Source: Firmicutes bacterium UBA1768 (GTDB lineage: Bacteria; Bacillota; Clostridia; Peptostreptococcales; Anaerovoracaceae). From it: 31,325 nucleotides of DNA. Position 1 is the first letter of the stretch. Each line of letters begins with the position of its first letter. The stretch covers positions 11,636-42,960 of the forward strand of contig DCGW01000054.1 in assembly GCA_002315335.1 (NCBI GenBank), read 5' to 3'. Under the pieces are notes generated by a model. The model had not been told where the DNA came from. It did no database searches and was given only the letters and a program-made list of their open reading frames with translations. Position numbers and translations under genes: made by a program. Below, in pieces: positions 11,478 to 20,983 of this stretch.

Positions 11478-12247
11478 TGGCAGGCTTATTTGATTCTCAT
11501 ACCCACCTTAACGACGATGCGTTCAAGGAGGATATGGAAGAGGTAATAAAAAAAATCGAAGAGGTGGGAGTAGAGGCCATAATGAATGTTGGCTGCGACC
11601 TTCCTTCGTCGGTATTAGCTATTGAGCAGGCTGAAGCCTGGGATTGGTGCTATTGCGCGGTTGGCTGTCACCCGAGCGACGTTGACACAATGACAGAGGA
11701 GGTTCTGGAGAAGTTCAGAACTATGGCGGCACACCCAAAGGTCAGGGCTATAGGGGAGATTGGCCTTGACTACCATTGGGACGACGTGCCAAGACCTGTT
11801 CAGCAGGAGTGGTTCAGAAGGCAGATAAGACTGGCAAAAGAGGTCGGACTGCCGATAATAATCCACTCAAGAGATGCTCATGAGGAAACGATGAACATCT
11901 TAAAGGAAGAAAAAGCCTTTGAAACCGGCGTGCTTATGCACTGCTTTTCGGGAAGTGCAGAGTTGGCAAGACAATACGTTAAGCTGGGAGCAAGGGTTTC
12001 TATTCCTGGAACTGTAACCTATAAAAACAGTAAAAAACTGGTAGAAGTGGTAGAAACTGTATCTTTAGACCATCTTATGATAGAAACAGATGCGCCGTAC
12101 CTGACACCGGTTCCATACAGGGGTAGGAGAAACGAGCCTTCTTATGTGCGTTACACAGCCGAGAAGGTTGCGGAAATCAAGGGTATAACATATGAAGAGG
12201 TGGTGGAAGCCACAAACAGAAACGCAAGAGCGTTTTTCGGGATATGA
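11477..12247 (+). CDS. tatD: TatD-family metal-dependent DNase
   Basis: A 256-residue TIM-barrel hydrolase. Metal ligands are in FDSHTHLND near the N terminus, EIGLDYHWD, IIHSRDAHEE, HCFSGS and IETDAPYLTP, all in family order. TatD proteins act as 3'-5' DNases in DNA repair and turnover; the in vivo role in Firmicutes is not settled. ATG 11477 uses the last base of the metG stop, and the stop overlaps tilS by four bases (ATGA), so metG, tatD and tilS form one coupled unit. The metG-tatD linkage is common in Firmicutes. Confidence 0.95.
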   Translation: MAGLFDSHTHLNDDAFKEDMEEVIKKIEEVGVEAIMNVGCDLPSSVLAIEQAEAWDWCYCAVGCHPSDVDTMTEEVLEKFRTMAAHPKVRAIGEIGLDYHWDDVPRPVQQEWFRRQIRLAKEVGLPIIIHSRDAHEETMNILKEEKAFETGVLMHCFSGSAELARQYVKLGARVSIPGTVTYKNSKKLVEVVETVSLDHLMIETDAPYLTPVPYRGRRNEPSYVRYTAEKVAEIKGITYEEVVEATNRNARAFFGI

Positions 12248-13635
12248 TAGAGAAGGTTAAAAAAACTATAATTAAACATGGACTGCTTGAGGAGGCCGGC
12301 ACGGCGATTGTTGTCGGCCTTTCCGGGGGTCCGGATTCTCTGAGCCTCCTTAAAGTTCTCTGTGAGCTTAAGGAGGATTTTGGCATTGAAGAAATTTTTG
12401 CCGTACACATTAACCATATGTACAGAGGGGAACCGGCTTTTGCGGATGAATACTTTTGCAGGGACTTTTGTGAAGAACACCAAATAGGCTTTAGGGCTTA
12501 CCGTTTTGATGTGGAAAAAATTGCAGAAGAGACAGGCGAAAGCACCGAAGAAGCGGGAAGAAGGCTGAGATATGGGGCCTTTCGCGAGGTGGCAGAAGAA
12601 CTCAGACATTGCGGAACTAAAGTCGAAGGGACAGATAGAACGGTTAAGATAGCTGTTGCCCATAACAAAGAAGATAATGCAGAAACACTTATTATGAGAC
12701 TGGCGAGGGGAACCGGTACTGAAGGTCTCTGCGGGATAGAGTATAAAAGAGAAGATATTATCAGGCCTCTGCTCGATATAAGCAGAAGTGAAATAGAAGC
12801 CTTTTGCGAGTTGAGAGGACTTACCCCGAGGATTGACGGGACAAATCTCGAGCCGATATACACGAGAAACAAGGTCAGGCTGGAGGTGATTCCTTATATA
12901 AACAAGGCGCTGGGCTGCGATATAGTTGAAACTCTGGGCAGACTGTCAGCAAGTGCGTCAGAGGACAGAGAGTTTTTTTCGGCTGAGGTTTCGAGGGCGG
13001 CAGAAAAAGCAAAGGCAGAGGAAGGAAAATATATAATTGAAGAGCTGAAGGCTCTTATGCCGGCAATAAGAAAGAGGCTGGTGGTAAAAGCCTTTGCTGA
13101 TGCGGGTCTTAAGCAGGATATAGGTGCGTCCCACCTTGAGGCGGCAGAAAGGCTGGTTTTTTCGGAAAAGACAACAGGAGATGTAAGCTTTCCGAGAGGC
13201 TTTATGCTAAAAAAGAGGTACGGGCAGCTGATATTTTTTGCTCCTGAAGAGGACAAGAAACAAGGCTGCAGGCTGAAGCTCACCGTTGTCACAGACAGAG
13301 AAGAGGTGACAAGCTTCATCTCATTAAAAAAGGATAGGAGAGATAAGGACTTTCAGATATTTGACAGGGATAGTGTCCGGGAAGCCGGAGAGCCTGTGCT
13401 TAGAACCAGAAAACAGGGAGACATCATAAGCCCGCTTGGCTTTGACGGGACAAAAAAGCTAAAAAATTACTTTATTGACAGAAAGGTTGACCGAGACATA
13501 CGAGACAGACTTCCGCTTGTTGCTGCGGGCAATATTGTGCTGTGGATTCCGGGAATGGAGGTAAATCAGAGATTTGCCGCGAAACATGATAGCACTTCGC
13601 TTATTATAATGGAAGTTGAATGTGCGGAAAAATGA
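12244..13635 (+). CDS. tilS: tRNA(Ile)-lysidine synthase
   Basis: A 463-residue ATP-dependent enzyme that converts the wobble cytidine of tRNA-Ile(CAU) to lysidine so that it reads AUA. The PP-loop is SGGPDS at 27-32, followed by HINHMYRGE and AHNKEDNAET of the N-terminal N-type ATPase. The C-terminal TilS domain includes DFQIFDRDS and the block RKQGDIISPLGFDGTKKLKNYFIDRKVD typical of the family. Overlaps tatD by four bases. In many Firmicutes hpt follows between tilS and ftsH; here that gene is absent and ftsH follows with its own promoter. Confidence 0.94.
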   Translation: MIEKVKKTIIKHGLLEEAGTAIVVGLSGGPDSLSLLKVLCELKEDFGIEEIFAVHINHMYRGEPAFADEYFCRDFCEEHQIGFRAYRFDVEKIAEETGESTEEAGRRLRYGAFREVAEELRHCGTKVEGTDRTVKIAVAHNKEDNAETLIMRLARGTGTEGLCGIEYKREDIIRPLLDISRSEIEAFCELRGLTPRIDGTNLEPIYTRNKVRLEVIPYINKALGCDIVETLGRLSASASEDREFFSAEVSRAAEKAKAEEGKYIIEELKALMPAIRKRLVVKAFADAGLKQDIGASHLEAAERLVFSEKTTGDVSFPRGFMLKKRYGQLIFFAPEEDKKQGCRLKLTVVTDREEVTSFISLKKDRRDKDFQIFDRDSVREAGEPVLRTRKQGDIISPLGFDGTKKLKNYFIDRKVDRDIRDRLPLVAAGNIVLWIPGMEVNQRFAAKHDSTSLIIMEVECAEK

Positions 13636-13687
13636 TGGAAAAACAATAATATTGACAAGAAATTAACAATTAGAACAGGCCAAAAAC

Positions 13688-13716
13688 TTGATAGATTTTT
13701 GTGCATATGATAAAAT
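13688..13716 (+). promoter_or_regulatory. Promoter of ftsH
   Basis: TTGATA 13688-13693, 17-base spacer, TAAAAT 13711-13716 with TGA directly before it. A second TTGACA at 13652-13657 has no matching -10 at normal spacing. Confidence 0.72.
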
Positions 13717-13771
13717 ATAACAATTTAGACAAGGTATAAAACACAATTTACATATAAGGAGATTACTGACA

Positions 13772-16090
13772 GTGAACAAGAAAACTATAAAAGGACTTGG
13801 GATTTACTTTCTCATCTTTCTGGTGATTATGACTGTGGCTTTCTTTTATTATGACCAGCCAAAGGAAGATGAGCCAAAGGAAATAACACTCTCTCAGTTT
13901 ATTACTGACATCGAAAAGGGAGATGTAAAAAAGGTTGAAATGAATGATACTGTCTTTGAGGCTGAGCTTCGGGGCGGAGATAAGGTAAAGGCGTACACCT
14001 CGACCTATGCGGATGCAAACACTATTTTTGAGCAGTATCTGCTGCCGCAAATAGACAAGGGCAAGATTTCTCTTACCTCAGACAAGCCAAAGACAACAAA
14101 CTGGTTCTTGTCAATGCTGCCGACGCTGCTGATATTAGCGGTTTTCATTGGCTTCTGGATATTTATGCTTAAGAGCTCCGGAGGCGGCGGAAGAGGCGTA
14201 ATGAGCTTCGGCAAGAGCCGGGCAACTTTGCATAAAGAAGAAGACCTGAAGAAGATAGGCTTCAACGATGTTGCAGGTCTTGAAGAAGAAAAGGAAGAGC
14301 TGGAGGAAATTGTAGACTTCCTCAGAAATCCTGATAAATACCGGCGTATCGGGGCCAGAATACCAAAGGGCGTTCTGCTTGTAGGGCCTCCTGGCACAGG
14401 TAAAACCTACATTTCCAAGGCAACTGCCGGCGAGGCAGGAGTTCCGTTTTACAGCATAAGCGGCTCCGACTTTGTCGAAATGTTTGTTGGCGTAGGTGCA
14501 TCAAGAGTAAGGGAAATGTTTGCTGAAGCAAAGAAAAACCACCCTTGCATAGTATTTATCGACGAAATAGATGCTGTTGGTCGAAAGAGAGGAGCGGGTC
14601 TCGGCGGCGGTCACGATGAAAGAGAACAGACCCTGAACCAGCTCCTGGTTGAAATGGACGGCTTTGGCGAAAACGAAGGCATTATTGTTATTGCTGCAAC
14701 AAACAGACCGGACGTTTTAGACCCTGCACTTTTAAGACCGGGCAGATTTGACAGACAGATAGTAATTGACATCCCTGACCTCAAGGGCAGAGAAGAAATA
14801 ATTGCGGTACACTCTAAGAACAAGCCGCTTTCTGATGACGTAAACGTAAGTGTTCTTGCGAAGAGAACACCGGGCTTCACACCTGCTGATATCGAGAATA
14901 TGCTCAACGAAGCTGCAATTCTCACAGCAAGGTACAATATGAAGAAAATTGACATGGACACAATCGAAACCGCTATTACCAAGGTTATGGTTGGCCCTGA
15001 AAAGAAGAGCAGAGTTATCAGTGAAAAGGAAAGAAGACTCACAGCCTACCACGAAGCAGGTCACGCTGTAGTTGCAACCTGTACGCCTGAAATGGACAAG
15101 GTACATCAGGTAACAATTATTCCGAGAGGCAGAGCCGGCGGCTTTACAATGACTCTTCCGACAGAGGATAAGAGCTTTGCTACAAGGGGCGAAATGTTCA
15201 ATGATATAGTACATCTTCTCGGCGGACGAGTTGCAGAGCAGTTAGTGCTTGATGACATCAGCACGGGAGCTTCAAACGACATCGAAAGAGCAACAAATAT
15301 CGCCAGAAGCATGGTTATGCGTTACGGCATGAGTGAAAAAATCGGCCCTGTAAACTACAGCTCAGAGGACGAGGTCTTCCTTGGCAGAGACTTTACTTCA
15401 AGAAAGAATATTTCTGAAGAGGTCACCAGTGAAATCGACCACGAAATCAGGAGAATAATTGAGTCGGCTTATGCAAAGACTACAGAAATTCTCAAGGAGC
15501 ACATGGATAAGCTGCACCTCATTGCGAACGGACTTTTAGAGCTTGAAACTCTCGATGCGGAACAGTACGAAAGACTGTTTAACGGGGAGTCTCTCGAAGT
15601 GCTTAAAAACGAGTACGAAGAGATGATGAACAAGAAAATTGCTGCCAGAGCCGAGGCAAAGAGAATTGCTGACGAAGAGGCCCGCGAAAATGAAAAGCGT
15701 GTTCTTCAGGGAAAGGTTGATCCAAAGACCGGCAAATATGTTGACCCGCGCAAGGAAAATGCGGGCAATAAGAAAAAGAAGCTGTTCGATGTGGAAATAA
15801 GGTGGGAAAATCCTGATGAAGTACAGGGTGAAATAGAGAATAACGACAAGCCGGAAGACGAGAACAGAAGCTTCGGTCTTAGCGGCGAGGATGAAATAAA
15901 CTGGGGCAAGAAGAAGGAAACAAAGACGGCACCTGAAGCTGAGGACAGTAATATTTCTGAAAAGCCTTATGATGACTACTCTGAGTTCTTCGAGGATGAC
16001 GAACCAAAGAGCGAAGCGCCTGAGAACAAAGATAATGAAAATACCGTGGATAGCGACGAAAATACAGATGCAGCCAACGGTGAAAAATAG
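13772..16090 (+). CDS. ftsH: ATP-dependent zinc metalloprotease FtsH
   Basis: A 772-residue membrane AAA+ protease that degrades misfolded membrane and short-lived regulatory proteins. Order: membrane helix about 8-27, a short extracytoplasmic domain, a second helix about 110-130, AAA domain with GPPGTGKT at 205-212, Walker [16 protein letters not shown], the second-region-of-homology RPGRFDRQI, then the protease domain with HEAGH at 427-431. Typical FtsH proteins are about 600-670 residues; here about 150 extra residues form a charged, low-complexity tail (residues about 625-772) with strings of Asp, Glu and Lys. Start GTG 13772 follows AAGGAGA at nine bases. coaX follows after 23 bases. Confidence 0.96.
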   Translation: MNKKTIKGLGIYFLIFLVIMTVAFFYYDQPKEDEPKEITLSQFITDIEKGDVKKVEMNDTVFEAELRGGDKVKAYTSTYADANTIFEQYLLPQIDKGKISLTSDKPKTTNWFLSMLPTLLILAVFIGFWIFMLKSSGGGGRGVMSFGKSRATLHKEEDLKKIGFNDVAGLEEEKEELEEIVDFLRNPDKYRRIGARIPKGVLLVGPPGTGKTYISKATAGEAGVPFYSISGSDFVEMFVGVGASRVREMFAEAKKNHPCIVFIDEIDAVGRKRGAGLGGGHDEREQTLNQLLVEMDGFGENEGIIVIAATNRPDVLDPALLRPGRFDRQIVIDIPDLKGREEIIAVHSKNKPLSDDVNVSVLAKRTPGFTPADIENMLNEAAILTARYNMKKIDMDTIETAITKVMVGPEKKSRVISEKERRLTAYHEAGHAVVATCTPEMDKVHQVTIIPRGRAGGFTMTLPTEDKSFATRGEMFNDIVHLLGGRVAEQLVLDDISTGASNDIERATNIARSMVMRYGMSEKIGPVNYSSEDEVFLGRDFTSRKNISEEVTSEIDHEIRRIIESAYAKTTEILKEHMDKLHLIANGLLELETLDAEQYERLFNGESLEVLKNEYEEMMNKKIAARAEAKRIADEEARENEKRVLQGKVDPKTGKYVDPRKENAGNKKKKLFDVEIRWENPDEVQGEIENNDKPEDENRSFGLSGEDEINWGKKKETKTAPEAEDSNISEKPYDDYSEFFEDDEPKSEAPENKDNENTVDSDENTDAANGEK

Positions 16091-16113
16091 ACGACCTTAG
16101 TCGGGAGGACAAG

Positions 16114-16896
16114 ATGTTATTAGCTTTTGATGTTGGGAATACAAACATCGTAATAGGTCTTTTTGAAGGAGAAGAGCTGATAGGCTCATGGAGAATGAAG
16201 ACGGACAAAAACAAGTCTGTTGATGAATATGGAATGCTTATCAAACAGTTCTTTGAATATGAGCACATGGACATGAAGGCCGTATCAGATGTTATTATTT
16301 CCACTGTAGTGCCGCCAGTGCTTTATACTCTCCAGCACCTTTCCAGAAAGTATTTTGGAAAAAAAGCCATAGTTGTAGGGCCTGGGGTTAAGACCGGAAT
16401 GATAATAAAGTATGATAATCCTAAGCAGATAGGCTCGGACAGAATAGTAAACGCCGTTGCAGCCTACGATAAATACGGCGGGCCATTAATCATAGTGGAT
16501 ATGGGAACGGCTACTACCTTCTGTGCAGTAAGCGAAAAGGGCGAATATCTGGGCGGTACAATTGCACCTGGACTCAAAATTTCTTCGGAGGCGTTGGTAG
16601 AAAAAACTGCCAAGCTCCCAAAGGTTGAGATTGAAGAGCCGGGCAAAACTATTTGCAAAAACACCACCGAAAGCATACAATCCGGCTTGGTTTACGGACA
16701 CGTGGGTCTTGTAGAATATGTAATTAATAGAATGAAGCTTGAGGTTTCACCGGAGGGTAAGCCTGTAAAGGTTATTGCAACCGGTGGGTTAGCTCAGCTG
16801 ATAGCAGATATTACCGACGTTATCGACTACATTGAAAGAGATCTGACTCTTGACGGACTAAGGATAATCTATAGAAAAAACAGACCTTCGGTATAA
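16114..16896 (+). CDS. coaX: Type III pantothenate kinase
   Basis: A 260-residue ASKHA-fold kinase that phosphorylates pantothenate in the first step of coenzyme A synthesis. The phosphate-binding motif DVGNTNIVIG is at 6-15; further family blocks are VGPGVKTGM, DNPKQIGSDRIVNAVAAY, IVDMGTATTFC and GGTIAPGLKIS. Length is standard. ATG 16114 follows GGGAGGAC. It is probably read with ftsH (23-base gap) and is closed by a strong terminator. Type III enzymes are not feedback-inhibited by CoA, unlike CoaA. Confidence 0.96.
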   Translation: MLLAFDVGNTNIVIGLFEGEELIGSWRMKTDKNKSVDEYGMLIKQFFEYEHMDMKAVSDVIISTVVPPVLYTLQHLSRKYFGKKAIVVGPGVKTGMIIKYDNPKQIGSDRIVNAVAAYDKYGGPLIIVDMGTATTFCAVSEKGEYLGGTIAPGLKISSEALVEKTAKLPKVEIEEPGKTICKNTTESIQSGLVYGHVGLVEYVINRMKLEVSPEGKPVKVIATGGLAQLIADITDVIDYIERDLTLDGLRIIYRKNRPSV

Positions 16897-16904
16897 CAAG
16901 TAAG

Positions 16905-16930
16905 ACTCCGACAGAAATGTCGGAGTTTTT
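16905..16930 (+). terminator. Rho-independent terminator after coaX
   Basis: Perfect nine-pair stem ACTCCGACA / TGTCGGAGT with a GAAA loop (16905-16926) followed by TTTT. It lies eight bases past the coaX stop. Confidence 0.92.
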
Positions 16931-16983
16931 AGACGAGGGCTGAAGTATTATTCGCTTGAGATAAAGTATTTGTGGAGAAAACT

Positions 16984-17940
16984 ATGATAAAGTCATTTGA
17001 TAATCCGTTTTTCCTCGCGCCTATGGCGGGGATAACAGATTCATCCTTTCGTCTGCTTTGCAGGGAGCAGGGCTGCGGACTGTCCTATTCGGAAATGGTT
17101 TCGGCAAAGGCTCTGTACAATGGTGACAAAAACACCGAAAAGCTGCTGAGAGTGAGACCTGAGGAGGGTCCTGTTGCATTTCAGATTTTCGGACAAGACC
17201 CTGAAAACATGGCCTTTGCTGCGAGAAAGCTTGACGACAGAACCAATGCCATTCTTGATATAAATATGGGCTGCCCCGTCCCAAAGGTGTTTAAGAACGG
17301 CGAAGGCTCGGCGCTGATGAAGGACCCTGATCTGATTTATAAAATTGTTAGAGAAACCGCGAGGACAACTAAAAAGCCGGTGACAGTAAAGATGAGGCTG
17401 GGAGTTTCTGAAGAGAGCATTAACGTAATAGATTGTGCCTGTGCTGCGGAAGAGGGCGGCGCTGCGGCTGTGGCAGTTCACGGAAGAACGAGAGACCAGT
17501 ATTACAGCGGCAAGGCTGATTGGGACGAGATAAAAAAGGTTAAGGCCGAGCTTGATATTCCGGTTATTGGAAACGGTGACGTGTTTTCGGCTGAGGATGC
17601 CCTCCGTCTTATGGATTATACCTCCTGCGATGCTGTAATGGTGGGAAGGGGAGCTCTTGGAAATCCTTGGATATTCAGGGAGATTTTGGCGTTGTATGAG
17701 GGCAGAAGCCTTCCAGAAAGACCTACTACGGCTGAGCTTGCCGATACCATGGAGCGCCATCTGTTGCTTATGGCGGAGATGAAACCGGAAAAGGTTGCGG
17801 TTCTCGAGATGAGAAAGCACGTGGGGTGGTACCTGAAGGGGATTCATGGTGCTGCAGAAATGAGGAGGAGAATTAATACAATTTCCGAAATAGGAGAGCT
17901 GAAAGACTTCCTTAAGTCGGTAGCCAAAATGGGGCGCTGA
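16984..17940 (+). CDS. dusB: tRNA-dihydrouridine synthase (DusB-type)
   Basis: A 318-residue FMN-dependent reductase that makes dihydrouridine in tRNA. Family blocks: LAPMAGITDSSFRLLCREQG, DINMGCPVPKVFKNGEGSAL (catalytic cysteine in GCP), VKMRLG, AVHGRTRDQYYSGKADW, PVIGNGDVFSAEDA and MVGRGALGNPW. ATG 16984 is chosen because GTGGAGA lies five to six bases upstream; the in-frame GTG 16972 has no ribosome site. No clear promoter was seen between the coaX terminator and this gene, so it may rely on read-through or a weak promoter. The coaX-dusB neighbourhood is common in Firmicutes. Confidence 0.95.
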   Translation: MIKSFDNPFFLAPMAGITDSSFRLLCREQGCGLSYSEMVSAKALYNGDKNTEKLLRVRPEEGPVAFQIFGQDPENMAFAARKLDDRTNAILDINMGCPVPKVFKNGEGSALMKDPDLIYKIVRETARTTKKPVTVKMRLGVSEESINVIDCACAAEEGGAAAVAVHGRTRDQYYSGKADWDEIKKVKAELDIPVIGNGDVFSAEDALRLMDYTSCDAVMVGRGALGNPWIFREILALYEGRSLPERPTTAELADTMERHLLLMAEMKPEKVAVLEMRKHVGWYLKGIHGAAEMRRRINTISEIGELKDFLKSVAKMGR

Positions 17941-17943
17941 GAG

Positions 17944-17971
17944 TTGAATAATTATTCATAAATGGTATAAT
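17944..17971 (+). promoter_or_regulatory. Promoter with overlapping palindromic operator
   Basis: TTGAAT 17944-17949, 16-base spacer, TATAAT 17966-17971 with TGG before it. A perfect 14-base palindrome TGAATAATTATTCA at 17945-17958 covers the -35 and the start of the spacer, where a repressor would block polymerase. Regulator unknown. Confidence 0.7.
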
Positions 17972-17996
17972 AGTGTTACTATAAGGAGAAGATGAA

Positions 17997-18683
17997 ATGA
18001 ATAAAAAAATTATAGCATTCGCAGATTTTTTTGGAAAAGAAAGAACAATGGATATGGCGTTCTTTTGCACCGCAGTAATATTTGCGATAAACATGGCAGT
18101 AAAGCTGTTTATACCGTTGATTTCACTTGTTATTTGCGACACCCTGTTCTATTTATCCTTAATATTTTTGTATGTATCTTTTAAGCTTCACAATAAGAAC
18201 GTGCAGAAAGGTCTGTTGGGCGCGGTACTGATGTGGTACTTATATGACGAGATAAACTATGTGGTTGGTGGGATTATTTTAAGTCCGGATGTGCTTTCAT
18301 ACTATAACAGTTTTTCCGGCGTAGCATACATCGTGTTGAATCTTATTTGTGTGGCATTGTTTACCGGTCTGTTTGTCAATCATTTTATTATTAATTCAGA
18401 CCGTCATAGCCGACCAATTAATATTTTTATTAATCAATGGCTGGTGATACTGTTTTCGGTTTTCAGCATAATCTCTGCGCCGTTTCAGGTAATAGTGCTT
18501 GCCGGACAGGGGCTGGACATTATAGAAGGAATTACATGGCAGCTTGGAGTTGCTGCGCTCGCTTTTCTGGTTGCAAGCTACGAATCCCGTTTAGATGCGT
18601 ATCGTATTGACAGAGAAGCTGCCGGGTGGACGGAAGAAGCCGGTTATCCTGAAGGATATGTACACGGATACGAGAAAAAATAA
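17997..18683 (+). CDS. Unrecognised multi-pass membrane protein
   Basis: A 228-residue protein I do not recognise. About six hydrophobic segments can be seen (roughly residues 20-40, 42-62, 73-93, 107-130, 146-168 and 174-194), with a basic N terminus and a hydrophilic C-terminal tail of about 35 residues rich in Glu, Gly, Tyr and Arg (GYPEGYVHGYEKK at the end). No catalytic or transport motif stands out. ATG 17997 follows ATAAGGAGAAG. It has its own promoter with a palindromic element and its own terminator, so it is a single-gene unit. That arrangement suggests local regulation; function is open. Confidence 0.75.
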   Translation: MNKKIIAFADFFGKERTMDMAFFCTAVIFAINMAVKLFIPLISLVICDTLFYLSLIFLYVSFKLHNKNVQKGLLGAVLMWYLYDEINYVVGGIILSPDVLSYYNSFSGVAYIVLNLICVALFTGLFVNHFIINSDRHSRPINIFINQWLVILFSVFSIISAPFQVIVLAGQGLDIIEGITWQLGVAALAFLVASYESRLDAYRIDREAAGWTEEAGYPEGYVHGYEKK

Positions 18684-18710
18684 TTATAGCTTTAATAGCA
18701 TGTATATTAT

Positions 18711-18759
18711 GGGCACGTTCCCTATGTTATAGTCACATGGAGGAGGGTGCCTTGTTTTT
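18711..18759 (+). terminator. Probable terminator after the membrane-protein gene
   Basis: GGGCACGTTCC 18711-18721 pairs with GGAGGGTGCCT 18742-18752 (one G-G mismatch, two G-T pairs) around a 20-base loop, followed by TTGTTTTT. The loop is longer than usual. Confidence 0.65.
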
Positions 18760-18783
18760 GTCAACAACTTAGTATAGTTTTTA

Positions 18784-18812
18784 TTGAAGAGAGTCAATAT
18801 TTATAGTATACT
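18784..18812 (+). promoter_or_regulatory. Promoter of prfA-yqhQ-prmC
   Basis: TTGAAG 18784-18789, 17-base spacer, TATACT 18807-18812. Predicted start near 18819, about 40 bases before prfA. Confidence 0.72.
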
Positions 18813-18858
18813 AATATATTGCAGAACGAAACGACAAAAAATGAATGGAGATAGATAA

Positions 18859-19926
18859 ATGTTTGATAAGTTAAACTTTCTTCAGGAAAAATATGAGGAT
18901 CTCAGCCTCAGAGTATCTGACCCGGAGCTCATAAACAATCAGCCTGAATGGAGAAAAACAGTAAAGGAAATGTCTGAAATGGAGCCTGTTGTACTTAAAT
19001 ATAAAGAGTACAAAAAGGCAAAGGAAGAGCTTGCCGAGGCAAAGGATCTGCTCGAAGAGGCCGGCTCAGACGACGACCTAAAGGAAATGGCAAAGATGGA
19101 AATTTCCGACCTTGAGGAAAAGCTTGAAGCGTATGAGGAAGAGCTCAAGGTGCTCCTTCTCCCTAAGGACCCTAATGATGAAAAGAACGTTATTCTTGAA
19201 ATCAGAGCAGGTACAGGCGGTGAGGAAGCAGCCTTATTCGGAAGCGACCTTCTCAGAATGTATACCCGTTATGCAGAAAGAAGGGGCTGGAAAACCGAAA
19301 TTATGGAATATAACGACACCGGCATGGGCGGAATAAAGGAAGCCATTATCATGATTAAGGGTAAGGGAGCTTATTCAAGACTTAAGTATGAAAGCGGTGT
19401 TCACAGAGTTCAGAGAGTGCCTGAAACAGAGTCCAGCGGCAGAATACACACCTCTGCGGCTACAGTTGCGGTTCTTCCAGAGGTTGACGAGGTAGAAATC
19501 GAAATCAAGGCCGAAGACGTAAGAGTTGACGTATACAGAGCTTCCGGAAACGGCGGTCAGTGCGTAAACACAACAGACTCTGCGGTAAGACTCACACACG
19601 TGCCTACAGGCCTTGTTGTAACCTGCCAGGACGAAAAGTCACAGCTCAGAAACAAGGAAAAGGCGTTCAGAGTATTAAGAGCAAGACTCTATGACCTCGA
19701 ACAGCAGAAGCAGAACGACGAAATGGCTGCGGAAAGAAAGAGCCAGGTCGGAAGCGGTGACAGAAGTGAGAGAATAAGAACCTACAACTTCCCGCAGGGA
19801 AGAATATCCGACCACAGAATACAGCTTACTATTTATAAGCTTGACTACTTCCTGGACGGAGATCTTGACGAGGTTATCGATGGCCTTATCACCTTCTATC
19901 AGGCAGAAAAGATGAAGCAGTTTTAG
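18859..19926 (+). CDS. prfA: Peptide chain release factor 1
   Basis: A 355-residue RF1 that reads UAA and UAG. The codon-recognition tripeptide is Pro188-Glu189-Thr190 (PxT class, which separates RF1 from the SPF of RF2), at the same position as in E. coli. The GGQ motif is at 232-234, followed by [13 protein letters not shown]. The glutamine is the methylation target of PrmC, encoded two genes downstream. The N-terminal helical domain contains a long Glu/Lys coiled coil. ATG 18859 follows GGAGATAG. It is the first gene of a unit with yqhQ and prmC. Confidence 0.97.
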   Translation: MFDKLNFLQEKYEDLSLRVSDPELINNQPEWRKTVKEMSEMEPVVLKYKEYKKAKEELAEAKDLLEEAGSDDDLKEMAKMEISDLEEKLEAYEEELKVLLLPKDPNDEKNVILEIRAGTGGEEAALFGSDLLRMYTRYAERRGWKTEIMEYNDTGMGGIKEAIIMIKGKGAYSRLKYESGVHRVQRVPETESSGRIHTSAATVAVLPEVDEVEIEIKAEDVRVDVYRASGNGGQCVNTTDSAVRLTHVPTGLVVTCQDEKSQLRNKEKAFRVLRARLYDLEQQKQNDEMAAERKSQVGSGDRSERIRTYNFPQGRISDHRIQLTIYKLDYFLDGDLDEVIDGLITFYQAEKMKQF

Positions 19927-19961
19927 GTGAAAAAGTGTTTTTCGGAAATTGAGGGGAGATA

Positions 19962-20981
19962 ATGGATTTAAACAAGATTTTTATAAAGAATGCGTGCCCC
20001 ACAAAAATAGGCGGTCAGGCGGTAATGGAAGGCGTAATGATGAGAAATCAGCGTCAGATTGCCATCGCGGTGAGGCTGTCTAACGGGGATATACACGTAA
20101 AAAAATACATGGACAAGGTCAAGAGCAAGTGGACGAAAATTCCTTTTCTGAGAGGGGTTATTTCGTTCATCAGTTCGCTTGTTGTAGGTATGGGAACTCT
20201 CATGTATTCAGCAGAGGTACTCGAGGAGGATATGGGAGTCGAAGAAGAGGAAAAGGGAAGAATAGAAAAGTGGATAGAGGATAAGTTTGGGTCAAAGGCG
20301 GCGTACAACTTTTTAATCTATGTTGCGGTCGCTATATCCCTTGTATTCACCATAGGAGTATTTATTATTCTGCCGACTGTTGTCTGCAACCTTGCGAGCA
20401 ACATTTCTGAGAACGCGGTCTTTCTTAATCTGATAGAGGGCGTGCTTAGGATAATTATTTTCATCATTTACATATGGGCAATAGCAAAGATGAAGGATAT
20501 TAAGAGGGTTTTTCAGTACCACGGTGCGGAGCACAAGACTATTCACTGCTTTGAGAACGGTCTTGAGCTTACTGTTGAAAATGCGAAGCAGTTTCCAACT
20601 ATTCATCCGAGGTGCGGAACAAGCTTTCTCATGTTCGTAATGATAATTGCACTTTTGATTTTCTCGTTCTTAGGTTGGCCTAATCTCTTATGGAGAATTC
20701 TGTCAAGGCTGCTGCTGCTGCCTGTAATTGCGGCGATTTCCTATGAGCTTTTGCAGTTCGCAGGAAGGAGCGACGGCTGGTTTGTGAAGATTATGAGCTA
20801 TCCGGGGCTGCTGCTTCAGAAGCTTACGACCAATGAGCCGGAGGAAGATCAGCTCGAAATAGCCATAGCGTCGATGAAGGCTTCTATGGAGTTTAATCCG
20901 TCTGGCAACGAGGAGGATAACACCGAGATAAGAACTCAGGAGGGCTATTATAAGCCGTCATATCATATAAATATGGAGTAG
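19962..20981 (+). CDS. yqhQ: DUF1385 membrane protein YqhQ
   Basis: A 339-residue protein of the DUF1385 (YqhQ) family. The family hallmark IGGQAVMEGVMMRN is at about residues 16-29, and a second conserved block FQYHGAEHKTIHCFENG lies about residues 186-202, followed by HPRCGTSFLMFV. Four or so membrane helices occupy about 57-78, 113-138, 148-168 and 217-262. Its biochemical role is unknown. The position between prfA and prmC is conserved in many Firmicutes, suggesting a link to translation termination or simply old operon structure. ATG 19962 follows GAGGGGAGATA; it ends two bases before prmC. Confidence 0.92.
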   Translation: MDLNKIFIKNACPTKIGGQAVMEGVMMRNQRQIAIAVRLSNGDIHVKKYMDKVKSKWTKIPFLRGVISFISSLVVGMGTLMYSAEVLEEDMGVEEEEKGRIEKWIEDKFGSKAAYNFLIYVAVAISLVFTIGVFIILPTVVCNLASNISENAVFLNLIEGVLRIIIFIIYIWAIAKMKDIKRVFQYHGAEHKTIHCFENGLELTVENAKQFPTIHPRCGTSFLMFVMIIALLIFSFLGWPNLLWRILSRLLLLPVIAAISYELLQFAGRSDGWFVKIMSYPGLLLQKLTTNEPEEDQLEIAIASMKASMEFNPSGNEEDNTEIRTQEGYYKPSYHINME

Positions 20982-20983
20982 CT

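Noticed and set aside
13652..13657. TTGACA as -35 of ftsH
   Set aside because: No -10 at 16-18 bases; the pair at 13688/13711 is better.
17041..17847. 268-codon open frame antisense to dusB
   Set aside because: It mirrors a well-supported gene, has no ribosome site and resembles no family.
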